Below are positions 16,176 to 24,714 of a DNA stretch of 64,000 nucleotides, piece by piece. Positions within the stretch are counted from its first letter, which is position 1. Every line of letters begins with the position of its first letter. The translations under genes were made by a program, and so were the position numbers. The notes beneath the pieces are model-generated. The model saw nothing but the letters and a program-made list of their open reading frames with translations. It did no database searches and was not told the origin of the DNA. The stretch is from contig NZ_JAFEJA010000001.1 of NCBI RefSeq assembly GCF_016919245.1, forward strand, positions 4,082,001-4,146,000, given 5' to 3'. The DNA comes from Streptomyces zhihengii. GTDB lineage: Bacteria > Actinomycetota > Actinomycetes > Streptomycetales > Streptomycetaceae.

Positions 16176-17695
16176 GAGGCGTCCCCTTCCGTGCCGGCGT
16201 CCGCCGCGTACGACCACTGGTGCAGGCCGAGACTGCGTGCGTAGCGCCCGGTGGGCACCGTCCGGTGGAGGTTGTCCAGCAGCTCCCAGGCCCAGTCGCG
16301 GCCCAGCTTCTCCTGCCACTCGACGGGCCCGAGCGGGTAGTTGACGCCGAGCCGCATCGCCGTGTCGACGTCCTGCGCGGAGGCGACCCGCCTGGCGACC
16401 GCGTCGAGCGCGAGGTCGCCCAGCATCGCGACCGTGCGCGCGACGATCATGCCGGGCACGTCGCCGATGACGGTGACCTTCTTGCCCAGGGCCTGGAACA
16501 GGCCCGTGGCCTGCGCGAGGGTGTCGGCCCCCACGGCGCCGGGGGCGGCGGAGAGCGCCACGCGTCCGGCGGTCCGGTAGTCGAGCGCGAGATCGAAGTA
16601 GACGACGTCCCGGAACTCGGACGCCATCTGGCCGTCGGCGAGCACCAGTTGTCCGCCGCTGGGCAGCACCAGGCGGGTGCCGCCGTCCTCGTCCTCGTCC
16701 CGCACGGTGATGCCGGCCTCGCGGATCATCCCGAGCAGTTCGGCGGCGGGGCCGAGGCCGCCCTCGGCGACGACGTACGCGGGGGCCTCCCCGGGCGGCG
16801 CGTCGGCCGGCGCGGGGCGCTCGGCGCCCTCGGCGTAGGAGAACCAGCCGTGTCCCGACTTGCGGCCGAGCCGGCGGGACTCGACCAGCCGCCGCTGCGC
16901 GAGGGACGGCTGGAACTTCGGGCTGTGGAAGAACGAGTCCCAGACGGAACGGGTGACCGCCTCGTTGACGTCCTGGCCGATCAGGTCGGTGAGCTCGAAG
17001 GGGCCCATACGGAAGCCGCCGCACTCGCGCAGGACCGCGTCGATCGTCGCGGGATCGATCCCGTGCTCCTCGTGGACGGCGAAGGCCTCCGCGTAGAAGG
17101 GCCTGGCTATGCGGTTGACGATGAAGCCGGGCAGATCGGCGCAGCGCACCGGCGTCTTGCCCCATGCGGCCGCCGTCGCCGCGGCGCGCACGGCCGCCTC
17201 CTCGTCGGTCGCGTGGCCGCTGACGACCTCCACGAGGGGCAGCAGGGGGGCCGGGTTGAAGAAGTGCAGGCCCACGAAGCGGCCGGGGTTGCGCAGGGCC
17301 CCCGCGACGGCGGTGACGGAGAGCGAGGAGGTGTTGGTGGCGAGCAGGCAGTCGTCGCCGACGACCTTCTCCAGTTCGGCGAAGAGCTCCTGCTTGACCG
17401 GCAGTTGCTCCAGGACGGCCTCGACGACGAGCGCGGCGTCGGCCAGTTCCCCGGGGCCGGAGGCCGGGTGCAGCCGGGCGCGAGCGGCGTCCCGGTCGGC
17501 CGGGGTCATCCGGCCCTTCTCCACCAGCCGGTCCAGGCGGGCGCCGATGGCCTTGGCCGCCTCCTCGGCACGCCCGGGGAGGGCGTCGAGGAGACGCACC
17601 GGGTGGCCTGCCGTGAGCGCGACCTGGGCGATGCCCTGGCCCATGGTGCCCGTGCCGACCACGGCGACGGTGCGGCTGCTGTCGATGGCGGTCAT
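16172..17695 (-). CDS. paaH: 3-hydroxyacyl-CoA dehydrogenase, probable 3-hydroxyadipyl-CoA dehydrogenase
   Basis: This 507-residue enzyme has an N-terminal NAD-binding domain starting VAVVGTGTMGQGIAQVAL, the TNTSSLSVTAVA and GLHFFNPAPLLPLVEVV motifs of the HAD family, a first C-terminal domain around GRKSGHGWFSYAEG, and a second copy of the C-terminal domain (about 400-490). This two-C-domain layout matches PaaH (about 475 residues in E. coli), which oxidises 3-hydroxyadipyl-CoA to 3-oxoadipyl-CoA in phenylacetate degradation. The location opposite paaN and beside the paa regulator supports this. A 3-hydroxybutyryl-CoA substrate is possible. It heads an operon with the TetR gene. Confidence 0.88.
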   Translation of the reverse strand: MTAIDSSRTVAVVGTGTMGQGIAQVALTAGHPVRLLDALPGRAEEAAKAIGARLDRLVEKGRMTPADRDAARARLHPASGPGELADAALVVEAVLEQLPVKQELFAELEKVVGDDCLLATNTSSLSVTAVAGALRNPGRFVGLHFFNPAPLLPLVEVVSGHATDEEAAVRAAATAAAWGKTPVRCADLPGFIVNRIARPFYAEAFAVHEEHGIDPATIDAVLRECGGFRMGPFELTDLIGQDVNEAVTRSVWDSFFHSPKFQPSLAQRRLVESRRLGRKSGHGWFSYAEGAERPAPADAPPGEAPAYVVAEGGLGPAAELLGMIREAGITVRDEDEDGGTRLVLPSGGQLVLADGQMASEFRDVVYFDLALDYRTAGRVALSAAPGAVGADTLAQATGLFQALGKKVTVIGDVPGMIVARTVAMLGDLALDAVARRVASAQDVDTAMRLGVNYPLGPVEWQEKLGRDWAWELLDNLHRTVPTGRYARSLGLHQWSYAADAGTEGDAS

Positions 17696-17716
17696 GGAGC
17701 GATCCTCCCCGATGAG

Positions 17717-17725
17717 TTGTCCACA
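17717..17725 (+). other. DnaA box next to the paa operator
   Basis: Exact TTGTCCACA lies 25 bp from the TetR palindrome in the paaH-paaN divergent region. It is single, so the role is uncertain. Confidence 0.5.
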
Positions 17726-17749
17726 GGCGCGACAGGCCCCCTTGTCCCG

Positions 17750-17763
17750 ACCGATCGTTCGGT
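17750..17763. promoter_or_regulatory. TetR-type operator in the paaH-paaN divergent promoter
   Basis: The palindrome ACCGA-TCGT-TCGGT is the exact reverse complement of the site upstream of paaA at 22650. It lies 55 bp before the paaH start and 55 bp before the paaN start, well placed to control both, including the TetR gene downstream of paaH. Confidence 0.75.
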
Positions 17764-17817
17764 TACTCTAACTCTGTCATCACTCCCCTGCCCAGCTCGA
17801 CGAGGAGTTGGTCCGTC

Positions 17818-19494
17818 ATGCAGCTGACCGAGACCCACCGGCCCACGCTCGACCAGGCCCTCGAAGCGATCCGCACGCGCGCCTACTGGTCCCCCCACCC
17901 GGAACACCCCAAGGCATACGGCGAGACAGCGCCGGCGGACGGCCTCGCGGCCTTCGAGGCGCTGCGCAACCACCGCTTCGACCTGGACCAGCCGGGCACG
18001 GACGGCTGGACGGGCGGCGAGGTGTCGCCCTACGGCCCGGAGCTCGGCATCGAGTACCCGCACGCCGATCCGGACGTCCTGCTGCCCGCGATGCGCGCGG
18101 GCACCGCGGCCTGGCGCGAGGCCGGTCCCGAGACCAGGGCCCTGGTCTGCATCGAGATCCTGGCCCGCATCAGCGCCCGTACCCACGAATTCGCCCACGC
18201 GGTGATGCACACCAGCGGGCAGGCGTTCCTGATGGCCTTCCAGGCGGGCGGCCCGCACGCGCAGGACCGCGGCCTGGAGGCCGTGGCGTACGCCTACGCG
18301 GAGCAGACCAGGACCCCGGCCGAGGCCGACTGGTCCAAGCCCCAGGGCAAGCGCGACCCGCTGGAGCTGCGCAAGACGTTCACCACGGCGGGCCGCGGCA
18401 TCGCCCTGATGATCGGCTGCAACACCTTCCCCACGTGGAACGGCTACCCGGGCCTCTTCGCCTCGCTGGCCACGGGCAACCCGGTCCTGGTCAAGCCGCA
18501 CCCGCGCGCCGTGCTCCCGCTGGCCCTCACCGTGAAGGTCGCCCGCGAGGTCCTGGCCGAGGCCGGCTTCGACCCGAATCTGGTGGCCCTGGCCGTCGAG
18601 CGCCCGGGCGAGGGCATCGCCAAGTCGCTGGCCGTCCGCCCCGAGATCAGGATCATCGACTACACGGGCTCCACCGCCTTCGGCGACTGGCTGGAGAGCA
18701 ACGCGCGGCAGGCCCAGGTCTACACCGAGAAGGCCGGCGTCAACACGGTCGTCGTCGACTCGACCGACGACTACAAGGGCATGCTGTCCAACCTCGCCTT
18801 CTCGCTCTCCCTCTACAGCGGCCAGATGTGCACCACCCCGCAGAACGTCCTGGTCCCCCGGGACGGCATCGCCACCGACCAGGGCCACCGGACGTACGAG
18901 GAGGTGGCCGCCGACCTGGCCGCCGCCGTGAGCGGACTGCTCGGCGACGACGCCCGGGCGAACGCCCTGCTCGGCGCGCTGGTCAACCCCGACGTCAAGG
19001 CCAGGCTGGAGGCCGCGTCCGGTCTCGGCGAGGTGGCACTGGCGTCCCGCGAGGTGCCCCACCCGGAGTTCCCCGGCGCCACGGTCCGCACCCCGGTGAT
19101 GGTCAAGCTCGACGGCGCCCGCAAGCTCTGGGAATCCCAGGAGAACGAGCCGGCCTACCTCTCGGAGTGCTTCGGCCCGGTCTCCTTCGTCGTCGCCGTC
19201 GACTCGACGGAGGACGCCCTGGAGCTGCTGCGCCGCACGATCCGCGACAAGGGCGCGATGACGGTCGGCGCGTACACCACCTCGCAGGAGACGGAGCGGG
19301 CGCTGGAGGAGGTCTGCCTCGACGAGTCGGCCCAGCTCTCGCTGAATCTCACGGGCGGGGTCTACGTCAACCAGACGGCCGCGTTCTCCGACTTCCACGG
19401 CTCCGGGGGCAACCCCGCGGCCAACGCCGCGCTGTGCGACGGGGCCTTCGTGTCCAACCGCTTCCGCGTGGTGGAGGTCCGGCGACAGGCCTGA
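17818..19494 (+). CDS. paaN: Phenylacetate degradation protein PaaN (aldehyde dehydrogenase)
   Basis: This 558-residue member of the PaaN branch of aldehyde dehydrogenases has the length of stand-alone PaaN and lacks the hydratase domain fused in PaaZ. The catalytic cysteine is in LYSGQMCTTPQNV; the NAD-binding region includes TGSTAFGDWLE. It should oxidise the semialdehyde made when oxepin-CoA is opened to 3-oxo-5,6-dehydrosuberyl-CoA; the ring-opening hydratase must be encoded elsewhere. The ATG at 17818 has a GAGGAG site 11 nt away. A TetR operator lies 55 bp upstream. Confidence 0.92.
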   Translation: MQLTETHRPTLDQALEAIRTRAYWSPHPEHPKAYGETAPADGLAAFEALRNHRFDLDQPGTDGWTGGEVSPYGPELGIEYPHADPDVLLPAMRAGTAAWREAGPETRALVCIEILARISARTHEFAHAVMHTSGQAFLMAFQAGGPHAQDRGLEAVAYAYAEQTRTPAEADWSKPQGKRDPLELRKTFTTAGRGIALMIGCNTFPTWNGYPGLFASLATGNPVLVKPHPRAVLPLALTVKVAREVLAEAGFDPNLVALAVERPGEGIAKSLAVRPEIRIIDYTGSTAFGDWLESNARQAQVYTEKAGVNTVVVDSTDDYKGMLSNLAFSLSLYSGQMCTTPQNVLVPRDGIATDQGHRTYEEVAADLAAAVSGLLGDDARANALLGALVNPDVKARLEAASGLGEVALASREVPHPEFPGATVRTPVMVKLDGARKLWESQENEPAYLSECFGPVSFVVAVDSTEDALELLRRTIRDKGAMTVGAYTTSQETERALEEVCLDESAQLSLNLTGGVYVNQTAAFSDFHGSGGNPAANAALCDGAFVSNRFRVVEVRRQA

Positions 19495-19501
19495 GCCCAC
19501 G

Positions 19502-19545
19502 CCGCCGGGAGGAGGTCCGGGCCGAACCGGCCCTGCTCCCGGCGG
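19502..19545. terminator. Bidirectional terminator between paaN and trmH
   Basis: The outer stem CCGCCGGGAG (19502-19511) pairs with CTCCCGGCGG (19536-19545), with an inner GGGCCG/CGGCCC stem. It separates convergent genes. Confidence 0.75.
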
Positions 19546-19559
19546 GCGCCCGGCCTCGC

Positions 19560-20213
19560 TCAGGGCATCGGCACATCGGCATGCCGCTGCACCCAGGCGT
19601 GCATCGCGATGGCCGCCGCCGCCCCCGCGTTGATCGACCTGGTCGACCCGAACTGCGCGATCGAGCAGACCATCGCGGCGTGGCGGCGGGCCTCCTCGGT
19701 CAGCCCCGGCCCTTCCTGCCCGAAGAGCAGCACACAGCGGCGGGGCAGCTCGGTCCGCTCCAGCGGCACGGCGCCCGGCAGATTGTCGATCCCGATGACG
19801 GGCAGGCCCTCCGCCGCGGCCCACGCGGTCAGCGAGGCGGTGTCCGGGTGGTGCCGCACATGCTGGTAGCGGTCGGTCACCATGGCCCCGCGCCGGTTCC
19901 AGCGCCTGCGCCCGACGATGTGGATCTCCCGTGCCAGGAAGGCGTTGGCGGTGCGCACCACCGAACCGATGTTGAAGTCGTGGCCCCAGTTCTCCACCGC
20001 CACATGGAAGCCGTGCCGCCGGGTGTCGAGGTCGGCCACGATGGCCTCCCGCGTCCAGTACCGGTACTCGTCGACGACATTGCGGCGGTCGCCCCCGGCC
20101 AGCAGCTCGGGGTCGTACCGCTCGCCCCGCGGCCACGGCAGCGGGTGCGGCCCGACGCCGATCTCGGGGCCGTAGCCCTCGTCGTACTGCAGGGGTTCCT
20201 CGGTGGTGCTCAC
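19560..20213 (-). CDS. TrmH family RNA ribose methyltransferase (SpoU)
   Basis: This 217-residue SPOUT-fold methyltransferase shows the three SpoU motifs: ENWGHDFNIGSVVRTANAFLA, LLFGQEGPGLTEEA and FGSTRSINAGAAAAIAMHAW. The family 2'-O-methylates ribose in tRNA or rRNA using S-adenosylmethionine through a deep trefoil knot. It lacks the N-terminal substrate-binding domain of RlmB. The GTG start overlaps the stop of the HTTM gene (GTGA), so it is in the DUF5819-HTTM-trmH operon. The target nucleotide is unknown. Confidence 0.9.
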   Translation of the reverse strand: MSTTEEPLQYDEGYGPEIGVGPHPLPWPRGERYDPELLAGGDRRNVVDEYRYWTREAIVADLDTRRHGFHVAVENWGHDFNIGSVVRTANAFLAREIHIVGRRRWNRRGAMVTDRYQHVRHHPDTASLTAWAAAEGLPVIGIDNLPGAVPLERTELPRRCVLLFGQEGPGLTEEARRHAAMVCSIAQFGSTRSINAGAAAAIAMHAWVQRHADVPMP

Positions 20214-21547
20214 CCGACGAGCGTACGCGGCGGTCCGCCGTCGCCGGACCGGAGACGACCCGCCCACGGGGTGCGGACGAGCAGCCGGTCCCGGGTGCGC
20301 ACGGCCGCCGCGCCCAGCCACACCAGGAAGACGGTCGGCAGGAAGACGGCGTCCGCCGCGATCATCGCGAGCGAGAAGAACGGCAGGCCGAGGATCACGG
20401 CGATGCCCGCGTGCTCCAGGATCATGGCCACCAGCAGGACGTTCTTGACCTTCCGGTTGAACAGCGTGAACGGGAAGGCGACCTGCACGAACACCGTGGC
20501 GTAGGTCAGGACCAGCACCAGCAGGCCGCTCGCCGCGAGCAGGTCCGAGAGCGCCGGCCAGGGGGTGAAGTACTCCAGCTTGAGCGGGTAGTACAGCGCG
20601 GTGCCGTCCTGCCAGCGCGAGCCCTGGATCTTGTACCAGCCGGCCGTCGCGTAGATCAGGCAGACCTCGGCCATGATCACCACGAGTGCGGCGTTGTGGA
20701 GGAGGTTCGCCAGGCAGTCCAGCAGCAGGTGCGGCTGGCTCCCGTGCGCGTACCGGATGACCAGCCACCACACCCCCTGGACGACCCACAGGGACCACAG
20801 CAGGGGGATGACGAAGGTGTCCGTCTCGTTGAGCAGGGTCCCGGCGAACAGGCCGATGCCGAGCAGGGTCCACAGCAGCGGCCCCGCCGCACCGTCTCCG
20901 GCCGGGTGGCCGGGCCCCCGGCGCGCGGCACGGCGCGCGTCGAGCGACCAGACCCGGGCGCACCGGGTGAACACGAGGTAGACCGCCATCAGATGCACGA
21001 CGTTGTCGCCGCCGTCGCCGACGAGGATCGTGCGGTTCTGCAGCGACAGCACCCCGAACAGGAACAGCGCCGACATGGCACGGGTGCGCCAGCCGAGCAG
21101 CAGCAGCAGGCTCGACAGCACGGAGACGCCGTAGACCGCCTCGAACCACAGATCGCTCCGCGACCAGAGCAGACCGGTGAAGGCGTCGCTGCCCGCGACC
21201 ATCTGCCGGCCCATGTCCCAGCCGAAGGGCCCTCCGGGCCCGTACAGCCGGTGCCGGTTGGGCAGCTCGAACAGCAGGAACACCAGCCAGGTGCCGGCGA
21301 AGCCGATGCGGACGACGGCGCTCTGGTACGGGCCCAGCGCCGTCTCCGTGACGCGCTGGAGGGCGCGCGCCGCCCTGCCGCCGGGCGGGGCGCCCGCCGG
21401 GGCGGCCTTCGGCCCGGCAGCGAGCACGGCAGCGGGCACGGCCGTCGTCGCGGGGCCGGGGGACGGTGCGTCGGGGGACGGTGCGTCGGGGGCGGGGGCC
21501 TGAGGCTGCGGGGGTATCGGCCCCGGGTGCATGGGGCTCGGGCTCAT
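20210..21547 (-). CDS. HTTM domain membrane protein (vitamin K-dependent carboxylase-like)
   Basis: This 445-residue membrane protein has about 65 Pro/Ala-rich residues at the N-terminus, then eight or so membrane helices. The HTTM region is recognisable from GPYQSAVVRIGFAGTWLVFL through the helix-rich core with YATAGWYKIQGSRWQDGTALYY (about 300-330). HTTM proteins share a fold with the gamma-glutamyl carboxylase but bacterial members have no settled reaction. The ATG overlaps the stop of the DUF5819 gene (ATGA). The pair probably works together at the membrane. Confidence 0.82.
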   Translation of the reverse strand: MSPSPMHPGPIPPQPQAPAPDAPSPDAPSPGPATTAVPAAVLAAGPKAAPAGAPPGGRAARALQRVTETALGPYQSAVVRIGFAGTWLVFLLFELPNRHRLYGPGGPFGWDMGRQMVAGSDAFTGLLWSRSDLWFEAVYGVSVLSSLLLLLGWRTRAMSALFLFGVLSLQNRTILVGDGGDNVVHLMAVYLVFTRCARVWSLDARRAARRGPGHPAGDGAAGPLLWTLLGIGLFAGTLLNETDTFVIPLLWSLWVVQGVWWLVIRYAHGSQPHLLLDCLANLLHNAALVVIMAEVCLIYATAGWYKIQGSRWQDGTALYYPLKLEYFTPWPALSDLLAASGLLVLVLTYATVFVQVAFPFTLFNRKVKNVLLVAMILEHAGIAVILGLPFFSLAMIAADAVFLPTVFLVWLGAAAVRTRDRLLVRTPWAGRLRSGDGGPPRTLVG

Positions 21548-22506
21548 CGGAGCGCCTCCGTACGGCCGTTGACGACGCCTTCGGGCAGGTCGGCCGCGGT
21601 GATCGTCCACCACGGCAGAACCCGGTGCACGGGGCGGGTGTCGGTCTTCTCGGCACTCCACTCCGGTGCCTTGATCGACCGGCTGGCCGACCGGAGCTGG
21701 ACGCGCTGGACCGGGCCGTCGAGGCCCTCGCCGTCCAGCCGCTGCATGGCGATCCTGCGCAGGTACTGCTCCGCCAGCCGGCCCCGGACCCCGGACGGGC
21801 GGTTGTCCGCGTCATGGGAACCGAGGTAGAAGTCCCAGCCGCGGCGGAGCTGGTTCTGGTGGACGTGGCTGGGGAAGAGGTTGCCGCGGATCTCCTCGGC
21901 GTCCTGCGCCGTCATGTCGACCCACTCGGTGGTCCGGCGCTGCCCGTCGGCCGCCAGGTACTCCGCCCGCACCTCCACGGCGACGTTCTGCTGGAGGGGG
22001 TTCGGCGCGAAGAGGCGCCAGTTCTGCTCGAACTCGGGGAAGGTCCACCACCGGACCGCGTCGCCGTGGCTCTTGGTCACCGTGTTGGCGGGCGCCACGT
22101 GCAGGAACACCATCGCGAGATGGACGCAGGCGAAGACGCCGACGAGGGCGAGTCCGATCGCGGCGACCACCTGGTACGGCAGCGAGAGCGCGCCGATACC
22201 CCCGGCGGGGGCGGGCTCGCCGGGAACCGTCCCGGGCGGGACGGACCCGCCGGAGGCCGGACCGGCCGGGGAGGGCTCACCGGGCGCCGGAGCGGGCTCG
22301 GGGACGGCCTGGGCACGCTCGCCGGGCGCCGGCGAGGCGGGCGCCTCCGGCCCCTGCCCGGGCGCGGGCGCCTCCGGCGCGGGGCCGGGCTCGCCGGGAG
22401 CCGGCTCTGCCGGGACGGACTCGTCCGCGGCGGGTGTCCGGGGCGGCGGTGGACCGGAGCCCGGACCGCCGACGCCCGCGCCGTCCTCGTGTCCGTCGGA
22501 CCTCAT
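21544..22506 (-). CDS. DUF5819 family membrane protein
   Basis: This protein of about 320 residues has about 90 Pro/Glu/Ala-rich N-terminal residues, one membrane helix (YQVVAAIGLALVGVFACVHLAMVFLHV) and an extracellular domain beginning TFPEFEQNWRLFAPNPLQQNV, typical of DUF5819. The start is uncertain: ATG at 22506 is taken here, but in-frame starts at 22599 and 22614 exist and none has a convincing ribosome binding site. It is translationally coupled to the HTTM gene. The function is unknown. Repeated co-occurrence with HTTM proteins would suggest a joint role. Confidence 0.75.
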   Translation of the reverse strand: MRSDGHEDGAGVGGPGSGPPPPRTPAADESVPAEPAPGEPGPAPEAPAPGQGPEAPASPAPGERAQAVPEPAPAPGEPSPAGPASGGSVPPGTVPGEPAPAGGIGALSLPYQVVAAIGLALVGVFACVHLAMVFLHVAPANTVTKSHGDAVRWWTFPEFEQNWRLFAPNPLQQNVAVEVRAEYLAADGQRRTTEWVDMTAQDAEEIRGNLFPSHVHQNQLRRGWDFYLGSHDADNRPSGVRGRLAEQYLRRIAMQRLDGEGLDGPVQRVQLRSASRSIKAPEWSAEKTDTRPVHRVLPWWTITAADLPEGVVNGRTEALR

Positions 22507-22607
22507 CCCCGCCCCGATCCTCGTCGTTCCCGCCGTCTTCGCGGCCCTGCCGCCGCCCGCCACGCCGTACGCGTGGGCGCGCGCCGCCCCGTCGGTCATC
22601 CACAGGG

Positions 22608-22637
22608 TTGACACCCTAAGGGCCCTCGACTCACCAT
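22608..22637 (+). promoter_or_regulatory. Possible paaA promoter
   Basis: A perfect -35 hexamer TTGACA (22608-22613) is followed after 18 bp by CACCAT, a weak -10. The TetR palindrome at 22650-22663 would sit just past the start of transcription, where bound repressor blocks initiation. This is a prediction only. Confidence 0.4.
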
Positions 22638-22649
22638 TGAAGCCAATGA

Positions 22650-22663
22650 ACCGAACGATCGGT
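22650..22663. promoter_or_regulatory. TetR-type operator upstream of paaA
   Basis: The palindrome ACCGA-ACGA-TCGGT lies 16 bp before the paaA ATG and is identical (as reverse complement) to the site between paaH and paaN. It is the expected target of the TetR regulator at 15582-16175. Confidence 0.75.
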
Positions 22664-22679
22664 CGGTAGGGGAGTCCCG

Positions 22680-23648
22680 ATGACGGCAGTGACCACGGAC
22701 GGGTACCAGGCGGCGTTCGACGCCGCCGTGGCCGCCGACGAGCGCATCGAGCCGCGTGACTGGATGCCGGACGCCTACCGGGCCTCGCTCGTCCGCCAGA
22801 TGGCCCAGCACGCGCACTCGGAGATCATCGGGATGCAGCCCGAGGCCAACTGGATCACCCGGGCGCCCTCCCTGCGCCGCAAGGCGATCCTGATGGCCAA
22901 GGTCCAGGACGAGGCGGGCCACGGCCTGTACCTGTACAGCGCCGCGGAGACCCTGGGCGCCAGCCGCGACGATCTGCTGGACAAGCTCCACACGGGCCGC
23001 CAGAAGTACTCGTCGATCTTCAACTACCCGACGCTGACCTGGGCCGACGTCGGCGCCATCGGCTGGCTCGTGGACGGCGCCGCCATCACCAACCAGGTCC
23101 CGCTCTGCCGCTGCTCCTACGGCCCCTACGCCCGTGCGATGGTCCGGGTCTGCAAGGAGGAGTCCTTCCACCAGCGCCAGGGGTACGAGCTGCTCCTCGC
23201 CCTCTCGAAGGGCACCCCCGCGCAGCACGCCATGGCGCAGGACGCGGTGGACCGCTGGTGGTGGCCCTCGCTGATGATGTTCGGCCCCCCGGACGACGCG
23301 TCCGCGCACTCCGCCCAGTCGATGGCCTGGAAGATCAAGCGCCACTCCAACGACGAGCTCCGCCAGCGCTTCGTCGACATCTGCGTCCCCCAGGCCGAGT
23401 CCCTGGGCCTCACGCTCCCCGACCCGGACCTCCGGTGGAACGACGAGCGGGGCCACCACGACTTCGGGGCGATCGACTGGACGGAGTTCCAGGAGGTCCT
23501 CAAGGGCAACGGCCCCTGCAACGAGCAGCGCATCACCCAGCGCCGCCGGGCCCACGAAGAGGGCGCCTGGGTCCGTGACGCCGCCGCCGCGTACGCGGAG
23601 AAGCACCGCACCGCACAGCACACCGAGCCCGGGGAGGCGACGGCATGA
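22680..23648 (+). CDS. paaA: Phenylacetyl-CoA 1,2-epoxidase subunit PaaA
   Basis: This 322-residue catalytic subunit of the multicomponent epoxidase belongs to the bacterial di-iron family. Iron-ligand regions are visible as [28 protein letters not shown] (ExxH) and [12 protein letters not shown] (ExxH). It converts phenylacetyl-CoA to ring-1,2-epoxyphenylacetyl-CoA with O2 and electrons from PaaE. The ATG at 22680 has a GGTAGGGGAG site. It is the first gene of paaABCDE; the TetR operator lies 16 bp upstream. Its stop overlaps paaB (ATGA). Confidence 0.97.
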   Translation: MTAVTTDGYQAAFDAAVAADERIEPRDWMPDAYRASLVRQMAQHAHSEIIGMQPEANWITRAPSLRRKAILMAKVQDEAGHGLYLYSAAETLGASRDDLLDKLHTGRQKYSSIFNYPTLTWADVGAIGWLVDGAAITNQVPLCRCSYGPYARAMVRVCKEESFHQRQGYELLLALSKGTPAQHAMAQDAVDRWWWPSLMMFGPPDDASAHSAQSMAWKIKRHSNDELRQRFVDICVPQAESLGLTLPDPDLRWNDERGHHDFGAIDWTEFQEVLKGNGPCNEQRITQRRRAHEEGAWVRDAAAAYAEKHRTAQHTEPGEATA

Positions 23649-23935
23649 GCAAGTCGACCGAATGGCCGTTGTGGGAGGTCTTCGTGCGCTCGCGCCGGGG
23701 CCTGTCCCACACCCACGCGGGCAGTCTGCACGCGCCCGACGCCGAGATGGCCCTGAGGAACGCCCGGGACCTGTACACCCGCCGCAACGAGGGCGTCTCC
23801 CTGTGGGTGGTGCCGTCCACCGCGATCACCGCCTCCTCCCCCGACGAGCGGGACCCGTTCTTCGAGCCCTCGGCGGACAAGCCGTACCGGCACCCCACCT
23901 TCTACGAGATCCCGGAAGGGGTGCAGCACCTGTGA
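23645..23935 (+). CDS. paaB: Phenylacetyl-CoA epoxidase subunit PaaB
   Basis: This 96-residue subunit, conserved and without cofactor, bridges PaaA-PaaC dimers. The family sequence [24 protein letters not shown] is evident. It overlaps paaA by ATGA and paaC by GTGA, so expression is coupled. Confidence 0.95.
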   Translation: MSKSTEWPLWEVFVRSRRGLSHTHAGSLHAPDAEMALRNARDLYTRRNEGVSLWVVPSTAITASSPDERDPFFEPSADKPYRHPTFYEIPEGVQHL

Positions 23936-24714
23936 CCTCCGCGACCACGCACCCCACGGCGAGCCCGGACCCCGCCTCCGCGCCGGGCACGGCCTCCGCC
24001 ACGGCCCGCGCCGCCCTCGCCCTGGGCGACGACGCCCTGGTGCTCTCCCACCGGCTGGGGGAGTGGGCCGGCCACGCCCCCGTCCTCGAGGAGGAGGTGG
24101 CCCTCGCCAACATCGCCCTCGATCTGCTGGGGCAGGCACGGATCCTGCTCTCCCTCGCGGGCGACGAGGACGAGCTCGCCTATCTGCGCGAGGAGCGGGA
24201 GTTCCGCAACCTCCAGCTCGTCGAGCAGCCGAACGGCGACTTCGCCCACACCATCGCCCGCCAGCTCTACTTCTCCGCCTACCAGGGCCTCCTCTACAAG
24301 GAGCTCGCCGCAGGCGACGGGCCCTTCGCGGGCCTGGCGGCCAAGGCCGTCAAGGAGGTCGCCTACCACCGCGACCACGCGGAGCACTGGGTGGCGCGGC
24401 TCGGCGACGGCACCGCCGAGAGCCATGAGCGGATGCAGCGCGCCTGCGACGCGCTCTGGCGCTTCACCGGGGAGCTCTTCGGCCCGGTCGAGGGCCTGGG
24501 CCTCGGCTCCGAGGTCCTCGGCTCCCTGGAGGCCGCCTGGCTGGAGTACGTCGGCGGCGTGCTGAAGCAGGCGACGCTCACCGTGCCCGAGAGGCCCCGC
24601 AGGGGTGCCTGGGCCGCGGGCGCGGGCCGGCAGGGGCTGCACACCGAGTCGTTCGGCCGGATGCTGGCGGAGATGCAGCATCTCCACCGGAGCCACCCGG
24701 GGGCGTCATGGTGA
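23932..24714 (+). CDS. paaC: Phenylacetyl-CoA epoxidase subunit PaaC
   Basis: This 260-residue structural partner of PaaA has the same four-helix fold but degenerate iron-binding residues. Family features include LSHRLGEWAGHAPVLEEEVA, ALDLLGQAR and VKEVAYHRDHAEHW. It starts with GTG at 23932, overlapping the paaB stop. About 20 Thr/Ala/Pro-rich residues precede the conserved part. It ends overlapping paaD. Confidence 0.95.
   Translation: MTSATTHPTASPDPASAPGTASATARAALALGDDALVLSHRLGEWAGHAPVLEEEVALANIALDLLGQARILLSLAGDEDELAYLREEREFRNLQLVEQPNGDFAHTIARQLYFSAYQGLLYKELAAGDGPFAGLAAKAVKEVAYHRDHAEHWVARLGDGTAESHERMQRACDALWRFTGELFGPVEGLGLGSEVLGSLEAAWLEYVGGVLKQATLTVPERPRRGAWAAGAGRQGLHTESFGRMLAEMQHLHRSHPGASW

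Noticed and set aside
15582-17165. Single 527-codon frame joining the TetR gene to sequence upstream
   Set aside because: The upstream half is an out-of-frame reading of paaH; TetR starts at the GTGA overlap at 16175, so this is not a fusion.
22596-22604. TCATCCACA as a DnaA box upstream of paaA
   Set aside because: It has two mismatches to the preferred box and stands alone; it is mentioned only for its position near the operator.
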